In this document: positions 18,070 through 25,704 of the stretch, one piece after another | Layout: every line of letters begins with the position of its first letter | How positions within the stretch are numbered: position 1 is the first letter of the stretch | Source: Streptomyces sp. HUAS ZL42 | GTDB lineage: Bacteria; Actinomycetota; Actinomycetes; Streptomycetales; Streptomycetaceae | Assembly (NCBI RefSeq): GCF_040782645.1 | Contig: NZ_CP160403.1 | Location: 5,491,001-5,555,000, forward strand | Direction: 5' to 3' | DNA: 64,000 nucleotides | Position numbers and translations under genes: made by a program | The notes under the pieces: model-generated | What the model was told of the DNA's origin: nothing | Database searches by the model: none | The model's input: only the letters and a program-made list of their open reading frames with translations

Positions 18070-18600
18070 ATGATGTCGAATTTCGCGGACTGGCAGGACC
18101 GGATGCTGCGAGCGGTCTGGCGGCACGGGGAGCAGCTCCCCGAGGAGGTACTGACGTGGATGGCCGAGCTGTACGGCGAGCGTGGAGAAATTCCGGAATC
18201 GGAGTTCTGTGAATCCTGGACCGAGCGAACCTTCTCCATGGCGAGATCGGCCTTCGAGACGGTCACCAGGTCGGCGGAGCAGGACACCGGGAAACCGGCC
18301 ACCGGCGACGACTTCTGCTACATCGACTACGTGCGCGACCCGGACCTGGGACCGGTCGGCGTGGTCCACATCAAGTCGGCGGAGGTCTCCACACCCGATT
18401 CGGCAGAGGTTCTGGGTGCTGTGGCGGAAGGAGTGCAGGAATTCGTCATGAGCCACCATCGCGTGACCTGGCCCGTCTGCGGCGAGCACGACCGCGGTCT
18501 GCATGTGGGTTACTTCCACGAGACCGCGGTCTGGAAATGCGCGGGCGGGACCCCGGATGGTCACGTGGTGAGAGCGATTGATCCCGCCGTTCAGCCATAG
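18070..18600 (+). CDS. Unknown protein, candidate immunity partner of the Rhs C-terminal domain
   Basis: A 176-residue acidic soluble protein without signal peptide or membrane helix. GGAAGG at 18059-18064 sets the start at ATG 18070 or 18073; the longer frame from TTG 18001 would have to translate through the terminator hairpin and is rejected. The C-terminal third reads WPVCGEHDRGLHVGY...AVWKCAGG...GHVVRAID, a Cys/His pattern common in small Streptomyces hypothetical proteins that may bind zinc. Its position, directly after the variable tail of an Rhs protein and with similar less GC-rich codon use, is where immunity genes are found. Function is inferred from position only. It needs its own promoter or readthrough, because a terminator separates the two genes. 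Confidence 0.65.
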   Translation: MMSNFADWQDRMLRAVWRHGEQLPEEVLTWMAELYGERGEIPESEFCESWTERTFSMARSAFETVTRSAEQDTGKPATGDDFCYIDYVRDPDLGPVGVVHIKSAEVSTPDSAEVLGAVAEGVQEFVMSHHRVTWPVCGEHDRGLHVGYFHETAVWKCAGGTPDGHVVRAIDPAVQP

Positions 18601-18916
18601 ATCACTGCGGGCCCTTTCGCCGGGTCAGCCACCCTTTCACCATGAAATCCCGCTGTTCTCCGCGTGATCCGGCACGCTTGCCGGTGCACCCGACCAACTG
18701 GTCAGGGATGACCTCCGGTCAGGCACGACGCCGGAGCCATGATCTGTGGGGCTCGCGCCAACGCGGCTGGCTGAAACCGCGGAGCCGACCGCCTCGGCTA
18801 CGACAAGTTCTGACCTCATGCTCCGTGTGCCCGCCCGGAGGAGCGAAGCGACGACGGGTGCTTGAACCAGTAGAGAAAGTTGCTCAGTCGGCGGCATCGG
18901 CGGTGCCCGGTCCCGG
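18601..18916. other. 316-bp gap without a recognisable gene
   Basis: Frames on both strands are short and low in complexity, with no domain or coding-like pattern that I can defend. It adjoins the end of a transposon remnant and may be debris of the insertion. Confidence 0.5.
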
Positions 18917-19171
18917 GAGATGCTTGACACTTCGGTCCCAGCTGATGGTTGACATTGGCCGTGATCGGCTTTTCTGTGCGCGTCGTTGCGGCGTGTGGCA
19001 GGAGGCCGGCACCCCGAACGCCTGCAAGGCCTGGGCGAACGCAGCACACACCGCCCGTCCGGTCGCCCGCTCGACCACCGACGCGATCACGCAGTACCGA
19101 GAGTGATCGTCCACACCCGTCACTACCTTCGCCTCGGACAACTCCCCCGTCAGCGGGACGACCAGCATCAC
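18917..19171 (-). mobile_element. IS481/IS3-type transposase remnant with one terminal end
   Basis: Read on the minus strand, VVTGVDDHSRYCVIASVVERATGRAVCAAF...ALQAFGVP is the start of an rve integrase core, with the first catalytic Asp pair (DDHSRY) and the spacing of IS481-type transposases. The frame breaks right after GVP, where the second catalytic block (TDNG) should come. The outer 40 bases (18919-18957) contain two TGTCAA-type motifs, TGTCAACCATCAGC and TGTCAAGCATCTCCC, typical of the non-coding ends of actinobacterial IS481-like elements. The N-terminal DNA-binding part, the rest of the core and the other end are missing, so it is a dead internal-deletion relic. Confidence 0.7.
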
Positions 19172-19279
19172 CCCGCCTCGTCACCTCAGCTTTCACCCCT
19201 CACCCAGTGGGCTCCCGAAACACGGCTTGGACGGAGAACGGGCAGTGTTGCGCAGCAGTCGCTGCCGTGTGAAGGGTGG

Positions 19280-20485
19280 CTACCGGCGGCCGGTGAGGAG
19301 CGCGCCGAGGCGGTCGCCGATTACGGAGACACCAGGGCGGGGCTCGTTCGCGTAGTACCAGGGCTTGCGTCGGCGCAGCAGCGCCTCACCGTGCTCGCTC
19401 CAGGTGAATCCGGGCTTCCGCAGCAGCTTCCGGAACACCGCGTCGGCTGTCTCCGGGTGCGCGGCGGCCAGTCGGCAGATCGGCAGTGGCGCAATCGACC
19501 CCTCGCGCAGGTACGTGCGCAACAGGTCCTGATGCTGCGCACGGCTCGCGCGCACCGGGTCCGCGAAGAGGTCGCGCAACATCCCGTAGTCCGCATAGAA
19601 GTTGAGCCCGTCGACCTGGTCATAGATGACGCCGATGGTGTGCGAATCCGCGAGTTCTCGCGGCAGCTCGAAGAACGGCAGGTCCAGGCCAGACAGCCGC
19701 CTGCCCCGGGCACGGTCGGGCTGTCCGGCGACGGCTGCCTCTTGGCGGTGGCGGTAGTAGGCGTTGAGGAGGTCCTCGGCTTCGGCAGGCGGAAGGACCA
19801 GTTCGTCGCCGCCGCAGAACTCGACGAACGCGGCCCGGTCCTCCCGCATCCGCTGCCATCCCTGCTCGAGCTTCTCGGGGTTGCGGAAGACCAGTTCGGG
19901 TTGGCTGGTGGCCAGGTGGAGAGCGGCCTGGGCGATCTCGGTGGCGCTGGACTTGGGGTAGCTCGACATCGCCCCGGAGACCAGCCACGCCGCGCCGGCC
20001 GAGTGGACCGGTACCACGCAGGTGTGGAGGAAGCCCCCCTTGGACATGCCGCGGAACGCCGCCCGCCCGACATTCGAGTACGTGCGGTACTCCAGGTCGT
20101 CGACCAGATTCAGCAGGACGACGGCATCCCCTTCCTTACGGTGGATCTCGAAGATGCCCTCCACCGCGTCACGCCAGCCCAGCAGCATCTCCCGGTCGAT
20201 CGCGGTCAAGTCCTTCCGTCCGGCGACGAACCGGTCCACCACGGTCGAACCGTCCGGCAGGCGGTACCGCAGGATGAAGTGGTCGATGATCCGGATCGCC
20301 TCGCCCTCGTCCAACTGCCGCTCAGGCCCTGCGGCCTCCAGCAGGATGGGCGTCAACCACCGGTCAAAGCGGGCGCTCTGCCCGAAGGCGACCAACTTCC
20401 CTTTCAACTCGGCACTGCGCTCGATCAGGTCGGTCAGCGACGGCTCGCCGCCGCCCTGCTGCCTGCCCTGTACGACATCAGCCAC
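19280..20485 (-). CDS. Hypothetical protein, no recognised domain
   Basis: A 401-residue soluble protein with good codon use. A GAAGGG lies six bases before the GTG at 20483-20485; a GTG at 20500 is inside that leader and lacks a ribosome-binding site. The sequence has an alternating charged and hydrophobic, probably alpha-helical layout (DLIERSAELKGKLVAF, LLGWRDAVEGIFEIHRKEGD), a central LPFFELPRELADSHTIGVIYDQVDGLNFYADYG region (parts: LPFFELPREL, GVIYDQVDGLNFYAD) and a basic tail ending in GALLTGRR. I see no signal peptide, membrane helix or catalytic signature that I can name. It lies inside the candidate island between transposase remnants and an AAA ATPase gene, so a mobile or defence-related role is possible but unproven. 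Confidence 0.75.
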   Translation of the reverse strand: MADVVQGRQQGGGEPSLTDLIERSAELKGKLVAFGQSARFDRWLTPILLEAAGPERQLDEGEAIRIIDHFILRYRLPDGSTVVDRFVAGRKDLTAIDREMLLGWRDAVEGIFEIHRKEGDAVVLLNLVDDLEYRTYSNVGRAAFRGMSKGGFLHTCVVPVHSAGAAWLVSGAMSSYPKSSATEIAQAALHLATSQPELVFRNPEKLEQGWQRMREDRAAFVEFCGGDELVLPPAEAEDLLNAYYRHRQEAAVAGQPDRARGRRLSGLDLPFFELPRELADSHTIGVIYDQVDGLNFYADYGMLRDLFADPVRASRAQHQDLLRTYLREGSIAPLPICRLAAAHPETADAVFRKLLRKPGFTWSEHGEALLRRRKPWYYANEPRPGVSVIGDRLGALLTGRR

Positions 20486-20945
20486 GTTCAGCCCTTCCAC
20501 ACAAGCCGGTTTCGCGTGGGATGTGAGTGCCCGGCCTCAACCGGCCCAGTGACGGTACGCCTCGATCCACTCCGCACCCTCGGGCGCCGGGCTGGGCAAC
20601 GGCAGCTCCAGGATTCCGATCGATTGCCGCATGCCGCCGCGAGAGCACAGGGCGACGATACTTCCGTCCGGCGTGTGGTCGAGGCCGTCCACGGTTACCT
20701 CGACGCCGAGAACCGCGCCCTGACCAGCACACCAACCGAACGAATCACTCAAACCGACCTGACTCCAGCGGCTTGATAGCCATAGGAGCATCCATCGGCC
20801 TGACGAGGAACAGCTCCCAGGGAGTTGAGCCAGTGGCCGTTTTCGCAGGTCAGCAGAGTGGGAATGGGCGTGAGCTGAGGCTCTCCGGGACGCCGGTAAT
20901 GGTGGAGGTCATGTTCCCGGTACAGGGACGGTGACTGCGACCGGG
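20486..20945. other. 460-bp gap with a possible short minus-strand gene remnant
   Basis: The minus-strand frame ending at 20537 reads VEVTVDGLDHTPDGSIVALCSRGGMRQSIGILELPLP...WIEAYRHWAG (in parts GVEVTVDGLDH, IVALCSRGG, EWIEAYRHWAG). This looks like real protein but has no convincing start, and its first residues are unlike the rest. It may be the tail of a deleted gene. A second frame (20749-20920) reads LTCENGHWLNSLGAVPRQ but overlaps the ATPase gene tail. Nothing here can be called with confidence. Confidence 0.35.
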
Positions 20946-22415
20946 TCAGTCGCCGTGATAGAGGCGAACTGGATCGATCAGCTGGATGGCGGGGTCGTTC
21001 TCTGCGAGGTGGCGCAGTTCGTCGGTGAAGCCGGTGCCGCTGTAGCAGTGCAGCCGGGTGACGTCGGTGGCGGTGCCGCGCGCGGTGAGGAGAGCACGGA
21101 TGTGCTGGAGACGTTCGAGGTGGCCCTTCCCCATGACGTCGTTCCATTTGGCTTCGCCGATGGCGAGTAGTGTTTCGCGACCGTTGTCGGTCTCGCCATG
21201 GACTGCGACGTCGACTTCGTGGCTGGTCTTCGCGGCAGGATCGTTGACGGTCCCGCTGGCGACCCTTGTGACCTGCCCGCCGTGGGTTGCGGGGGACGCG
21301 TGCCAGCGGGCCCATTCGCGGCAGACCTGTTCGAAGTGCGGGCCGACAACCTTGCTGCGGAAGGTGGACTGGGCGCGGCGCCAGACGGCGGGGGCGCGTC
21401 CGGGGCGTTCCAGATCGCCCCAGGTGGGGCGCATGACCGCGTGGTAGAAGGCGATGAGGGGTTCGGCGATGCGGTAGGCGGAGCGGTTGCGGCGGAAGGC
21501 GTCGGCCTCGTGGGTGATCATGCCGACGTCCTGGAGGACGCTGAGCGGGTGGGCGAGGTCGGTGGACTTGCGGCCGAGGTAGTCGGCGATGCCGCCGCGT
21601 GCGGCGTTTCCGTCGGCGATGGCGGCCAGGACGGAGTGGTAGAGCGCGGTGTCGTGGAGTTCGGGTTCCTCTGCGAGCAGGTAGCGGGCCTCGCGGAAGA
21701 GCGGACGGGCGGGATTGAGGACGGCGCGGGTGACCCAGGCGTCGAAGTCGTGGGGCCCGGCGGGGGTGTCACCCTGGGTGAACTCGCGGCGGTAGGCGGG
21801 GGTGCCGCCGACGATGGCGTGGGTGAGCAGTGCGGTGCGCGGGTCGGTGATCTCCCAGAATTCGGCGGCGAGGCGGAAGTCCAGGGTGGGGACGGCGAGT
21901 TCCAGGCCGGCGCGGCCGCGCAGCGGGGCGTTGCCGGCGAGGAGTCTGCCCATGAAGGACAGGGCGGACCCGCACAGCAGGAGCCGTACGGGGGTGTTGG
22001 TGTGCTGGGCGGCGGGGTCGAGGGCGCGCTGGATGATCGAGGGGAGGGCGGGGGAGGCCTTGGCGAGGAAGGGGAATTCGTCGATGACCGCGATGGTGGG
22101 GCCGCCCCTGTCGGCGATGCGCATGAGCTCGGTGACGGCCTCGTCCCAGTGGGTGAAGCGGAACGGGGTGGGCTGATCGCGGTGGCGGGCGAGGGCTTCG
22201 CCGAACTGGCGCAGGGCGTCGGTTTCGGTGGTCTCGGTGGCGGTGAACATGAAGCCGCCGCTTGCCCGCGTGACGGCGTCCAGGAGGAAGGTCTTGCCCT
22301 GGCGGCGGCGGCCGGAGACCACACCGAGGGTGGCACGCGGGCCGGGCAGGGCGGCGAATCGGGTCAGCTCGGCCCACTCGAAGTCGCGGTCGAACATCTC
22401 GGCGGGTTTGTCCAC
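20946..22415 (-). CDS. Archaeal-type AAA ATPase with C-terminal DUF234/PD-(D/E)xK-like nuclease domain
   Basis: A 489-residue protein. The N-terminal P-loop ATPase has Walker A SGRRRQGKTFLL (about residue 35), Walker B TIAVIDEFPF (about 105) and a sensor-like LLLCGSALSFMG, the layout of the archaeal ATPase/STAND-like family. A winged-helix-like middle (VLQDVGMITHEAD) is followed by a C-terminal domain with a TSHEVDVAV...LLAIGEAKW motif, the E-x-D...GEAK pattern of PD-(D/E)xK nucleases in DUF234 proteins. Cellular roles of this family are poorly known; membership in mobile or defence islands is common. AGAGG lies six bases before GTG 22415, a better start than ATG 22430. An exact TATAAT precedes the gene. 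Its GC-rich body contrasts with an AT-rich promoter. Confidence 0.82.
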   Translation of the reverse strand: MDKPAEMFDRDFEWAELTRFAALPGPRATLGVVSGRRRQGKTFLLDAVTRASGGFMFTATETTETDALRQFGEALARHRDQPTPFRFTHWDEAVTELMRIADRGGPTIAVIDEFPFLAKASPALPSIIQRALDPAAQHTNTPVRLLLCGSALSFMGRLLAGNAPLRGRAGLELAVPTLDFRLAAEFWEITDPRTALLTHAIVGGTPAYRREFTQGDTPAGPHDFDAWVTRAVLNPARPLFREARYLLAEEPELHDTALYHSVLAAIADGNAARGGIADYLGRKSTDLAHPLSVLQDVGMITHEADAFRRNRSAYRIAEPLIAFYHAVMRPTWGDLERPGRAPAVWRRAQSTFRSKVVGPHFEQVCREWARWHASPATHGGQVTRVASGTVNDPAAKTSHEVDVAVHGETDNGRETLLAIGEAKWNDVMGKGHLERLQHIRALLTARGTATDVTRLHCYSGTGFTDELRHLAENDPAIQLIDPVRLYHGD

Positions 22416-22444
22416 GGCACACCTCTGCATGGATAGGTGGGCTT

Positions 22445-22450
22445 ATTATA
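22445..22450 (-). promoter_or_regulatory. Consensus -10 box for the AAA ATPase gene
   Basis: On the minus strand TATAAT matches the sigma-70 -10 consensus exactly, which is rare in such a GC-rich genome. No good -35 box lies 17 bases upstream. The half-site AATAAG occurs twice around it (15 bases apart), which might be an operator. Transcription from it would give a leader of about 20 bases before GTG 22415. Confidence 0.55.
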
Positions 22451-22549
22451 TCTGGACTTATTCAAGAATCCCTTTCTTTGTGTGAGTGCCCGGCGTGGGT
22501 CCCGGACGGGGCGAGGGCAGGGGCCGAGGTGCAGGGGCGGGGTCGAGTG

Positions 22550-22735
22550 GAGTGACCCCCGAACTTCCGACACCTGGACGCTGGATTCTTCGATCCAGGG
22601 GAAGTGGCCATGGTGGTGAAGCGGAAGCATTACCTCGCAGAGTTCAAGGGGACGCGGTGGATCTGGTGCGCTCCTCGAAGGACCGCTTCCTCGCTGGCAT
22701 CGCCCGGAGTCTGGGTATCCACAAGGATGTTGAGT
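22550..22735 (+). mobile_element. IS3-family left end and orfA remnant
   Basis: The outer sequence TGACCCCCGAACTTCCGACA is of the kind seen at IS3-family ends in actinobacteria. It is followed by MVVKRKHYLAEFKG from about 22610, then a frameshift into GDAVDLVRSSKDRFLAGIARSLGIHKD, the N-terminal helix-turn-helix of an IS3 OrfA. The frame then runs into a different element at about 22732. Most of orfA, all of orfB and the right end are gone. Confidence 0.6.
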
Positions 22736-22917
22736 TGGAGAGCGAGGGCCGCCCGGACGAGCTCGGTGATGCGGCTCGGGCTGCAACGGAGCTTGCGCAG
22801 GAGCCGCCAAGCCTTGAGGGTGGCCATGGCCTGGTCTGCCGCGGCGCGAACGTTGGCGTGAGAGACATCGACCGCTTTCTGGTTTGCGGAGAGCTGGTGC
22901 CAGCGGTCGGCCGGGGT
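22731..22917 (-). mobile_element. IS5-family (DDE_Tnp_4-like) transposase C-terminal remnant
   Basis: The minus-strand frame reads SANQKAVDVSHANVRAAADQ, AMATLKAWRLLRKLRCSPSR and ITELVRAALALQLN (adjoining pieces). This is the C-terminal part of IS5/ISL2-type transposases, with the pattern of the final E-x-R/K-x-W-x-x-L block. Upstream the frame loses similarity. It abuts the IS3 remnant tail to tail at about 22732, so one element inserted into or recombined with the other before both decayed. The sequence from 22918 to the tRNA terminator has no gene. Confidence 0.55.
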
Positions 22918-23120
22918 AGACCTGATCCGTCGGTACCCTGGTACTCGGTAACCCGCACGACTCGCGGCCGACGATGCGCGAATCGCCCACCGCCGCCACA
23001 TTGTGCTCAGCATCACCCAGGAAGCAGCTCGCCAGCCGCGGTGGCTGGTCACTGAATCGGGCAAAGGCTCAGTTACCCAAAGGCACCCATCGTGCCGTTC
23101 CCATCAGGTTCCCATCTGGG

Positions 23121-23156
23121 ATAAAAACGACCCTCCGCGAGTGCCGCGGAGGGTCG
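23121..23156 (-). terminator. Intrinsic terminator of tRNA-Arg
   Basis: On the minus strand a perfect 12-base-pair stem (23128-23139 with 23145-23156) with a five-base loop is followed by GTTTTTAT, a classic Rho-independent terminator. It lies 26 bases after the tRNA 3' end. Confidence 0.85.
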
Positions 23157-23181
23157 ATATGTCCCATTATCTGGTACTTTC

Positions 23182-23257
23182 TGGTGCCCCCGGCAGGATT
23201 CGAACCTGCGACACCCGCTTTAGGAGAGCGGTGCTCTATCCCCTGAGCTACGAAGGC
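23182..23257 (-). tRNA. tRNA-Arg(CCU)
   Basis: A complete cloverleaf: acceptor arm GCCTTCG/CGGGGGC, D arm GCTC...GAGC, anticodon arm CCGCT-CTCCTAA-AGCGG with anticodon CCU (reads AGG, Arg), variable GTGTC and T arm GCAGG-TTCGAAT-CCTGC. Discriminator A and CCA are encoded (23182-23185). Its 3' end is repeated at 5526-5548, so it is a likely integration site. Confidence 0.95.
23183..23205. repeat. tRNA-side copy of the candidate attachment repeat
   Basis: The 3' strand of the acceptor arm, encoded CCA and T loop of tRNA-Arg match 5526-5548 at 21 of 23 positions in direct orientation. Integrases of the tyrosine family commonly use this part of tRNA genes. Confidence 0.6.
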
Positions 23258-23529
23258 CGGGGCTTGTGGAATACGACTCCGAGAATCCTGATCGTGGATC
23301 TTCGGCGTGTAGCACAAGCCCGCTGGTCAGACGAGGTGCAACGCGCCCGTCGCGTCACCCGCGCAGACAACGTGACGCACCAACGACTGACCAGGGACAG
23401 CGTAGCGGATGCGGACCGGCGAGGGTCGTCCGTATAGGGGCAGACGACCCGGACGACACGTGCAAAGGGCCGCTGGAGTGCCCTTGACCTGCTACCTCGG
23501 GGACGCCGGAGTTCGACGGCGGACGCCGG

Positions 23530-25656
23530 TCAAGAGGAGCTGGCCACGGCCTTGCGTTCGAGGTCGGCCCGGCCTTCCGGCCCCCGCGCCTCGTCATCAC
23601 GCCGGAACAGCCTGCTCGGCCACCACATCCACCGTCCCACGTCCAGCGTCAGCGCGGTCACCAGCACCGAGCGGACGATCATTGTGTCCAGGAGTACGCC
23701 GAACGCCACCGCGAAACCGAGCTCGGCCGCGAACACGAGCGGCAGGGAGGCCATCGCCGCGAAGGTGCCGGCCAGGACCAGGCCCGCCGAGGTGATCACA
23801 CCTCCCGTGGCGGTCAGACCCGTCAACGCGCCGCGCCTGGTGCCGTGCAGCAGTGTCACCTCGCGTACCCGGGTGACCAGGAAGATGTTGTAGTCGATGC
23901 CCAGGGCGACCAGGAACACGAACGTCAGGAGTGGGAAGGACGCTTCCGCGCCGGCGAAGTGGAAGACGTGGTTGAACATCAGGCTGCTCACGCCGAGGGC
24001 TGCTCCGAAGGACAACACCACCGTCGCCATGAGCAGGAGTGGTGCGACGATCGCCCGTAGCAGCAGCGTGAGGACGAGGAACACCACGAGCAGCACGATG
24101 GGGATGATCACCTTGGAGTCGCGGGCCGCCGCTTCCTGCGTGTCGAGGATGATCGCCGTGTTGCCGCCCACCTGGGCATCCGCACCGTCGAGATCGTGGA
24201 GCGCGGTTCTGGCCTGTTCGACGGTGCGCATCGCTGCCGTGCTGCTGGGGTCGTCCTCGAGTTCCCCGAGCACCATGGCCTCGCCGTCCTTGATCAACGG
24301 TGTCGAGACCTCGGCGACTCCTGCTACGCCGGACAGCGTGGTCTTCACCTGCTCCGCCGAGGCCGCCTTGGTCACGACGTAGAGGGGGTCGCCCGATCCG
24401 GCCGGGAAGTGCCTGGACAGGATCTCCTCGCCGACGGCCATCTGCGGCCTGTTGGTGAACTGGTCCTTGTTGGAGAGCCCTTCGGCCTTGAGCCCGAACA
24501 CCCCGATCGCCATGGCGCCGAGGGCGAGCGCCGTGCCGATCCATACGGTCCGCGGCCGGCGGGAGACGGCCGCGCCGACCCGCGTCCAGACGCCCTCCTT
24601 GGCCGCCTCGGCCGCCTCGCCCGCTCCGTACGTCGGCTTCACCGGCCAGAAGATCCAGCGGCCGCAGACGACCAGCAGGGCCGGCATCAGGGTGACCATG
24701 GCGAGCAGGCCGACGAGGATGCCGACGGCGCAGGCCGGCCCGAGCCCCTGGGTGGAGTTGAGGGTGGCCAGCATCAGCAGCATCAGGCTGACCGCGACGG
24801 TCGCGGCGCTGGCGATGATCGCGGGGCCGGAGCGGTGCAGGGCCTCCGCCATCGCCTCGTGCCGGTCCTCGTGTCGGCGCAGCTCCTCTCGATAGCGCGA
24901 GATGAGCAGGAGGGCGTAGTCGGTGGCGGCGCCGAAGACCAGCACGGTGAGGATGAAGCTGGTCTGCTTGTTGACGGTGAGTCCGGCGTTCTTCGCCAGC
25001 AGGTAGATCACCGCTTCCGACGTGACCAGGGCGCCGCCGACCGTCAGCAGCGGCAGCAGGGGAAGCACCGGGCTGCGGTACGTGAGCAGCAGGATGAGGA
25101 TCACCACCGACGCGGTGATCGTCGTCAGGCCTCCTCCTCCGCTGAACGCCTTGATCGAGTCGGATGCGTAACCCGCCGGGCCGGTGACGTGGAACCCGAG
25201 ACCGTCGGAGTCGTTCTCGCCGACCTTCGTCAAGCCGTCCACGACCTTGCCGATCCCCTCCCAGCCCGTCCTGTCCTTCTGAACCTGGACCACGGTCTGG
25301 ATGGCCTTGCCGTCCTGGGACTTCGACGGGCCCTGTGGCTGCCCCACGACGTTCTCGACGTCCTTGAAGGCTTCGGCGTCGGCCCGGGCCTTGGCCATGT
25401 CGGCCGGGGTGATGCCCTCGGACCGGTCGTAGATCACGATCGCGGGCAGGGTGTCCGCGGCCTGGAACTTCTCGGCTCGGGCGACGACCTTGGTCGACTC
25501 CGCGTTGCCGGGCAGCCAGGCCGAGTTGTCGTTCTCCTCGACGTCGCCGAGCTTGCCGGCCAGTATGAGGGCCGGGAGCAGTACGGCCGTCCAGAGGGCG
25601 AGAACCACCCATTTCGCCACCCGGCCGCTGGGCAGGGCCGCCATTCTTCGCAGCAT
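23530..25656 (-). CDS. MMPL-family RND-type membrane transporter
   Basis: A 708-residue protein with two similar halves. Each has a membrane helix, a large extracytoplasmic domain (about 40-170 and 375-515) and a block of five helices (about 180-310 and 520-660), the 12-helix MMPL plan. Family motifs are visible: GAATDYALLLISRYREEL in the first half and ALGIDYNIFLVTRVREV in the second, holding the Asp-Tyr pairs of the proton relay. Such transporters export lipids, antibiotics or peptides; the substrate here cannot be told. The start ATG 25656 sits in a 27-base tandem duplication that gives a second complete ribosome-binding site and an in-frame ATG at 25683, adding nine residues. It follows the sigma-factor gene on the same strand and is probably cotranscribed. 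Confidence 0.9.
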   Translation of the reverse strand: MLRRMAALPSGRVAKWVVLALWTAVLLPALILAGKLGDVEENDNSAWLPGNAESTKVVARAEKFQAADTLPAIVIYDRSEGITPADMAKARADAEAFKDVENVVGQPQGPSKSQDGKAIQTVVQVQKDRTGWEGIGKVVDGLTKVGENDSDGLGFHVTGPAGYASDSIKAFSGGGGLTTITASVVILILLLTYRSPVLPLLPLLTVGGALVTSEAVIYLLAKNAGLTVNKQTSFILTVLVFGAATDYALLLISRYREELRRHEDRHEAMAEALHRSGPAIIASAATVAVSLMLLMLATLNSTQGLGPACAVGILVGLLAMVTLMPALLVVCGRWIFWPVKPTYGAGEAAEAAKEGVWTRVGAAVSRRPRTVWIGTALALGAMAIGVFGLKAEGLSNKDQFTNRPQMAVGEEILSRHFPAGSGDPLYVVTKAASAEQVKTTLSGVAGVAEVSTPLIKDGEAMVLGELEDDPSSTAAMRTVEQARTALHDLDGADAQVGGNTAIILDTQEAAARDSKVIIPIVLLVVFLVLTLLLRAIVAPLLLMATVVLSFGAALGVSSLMFNHVFHFAGAEASFPLLTFVFLVALGIDYNIFLVTRVREVTLLHGTRRGALTGLTATGGVITSAGLVLAGTFAAMASLPLVFAAELGFAVAFGVLLDTMIVRSVLVTALTLDVGRWMWWPSRLFRRDDEARGPEGRADLERKAVASSS

Positions 25657-25704
25657 GTGGATTCCCCCCGTGTTCAGCAGCATGTGGATTCCCCCCGTGT
25701 TCAG
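25651..25704. repeat. 27-bp perfect tandem duplication carrying RBS and start codon of the MMPL gene
   Basis: 25651-25677 and 25678-25704 are identical. Read on the minus strand, each copy begins inside the sigma-factor stop codon region (CTGAACACG), then has the purine run GGGGGGAA and an ATG seven bases later. The unit is 27 bases, so both ATGs are in the same frame. Confidence 0.95.

Noticed and set aside
18919..18957. TGTCAA-type repeats considered as a regulatory RNA or operator
   Set aside because: They match the style of IS481-type element ends and adjoin a transposase fragment.
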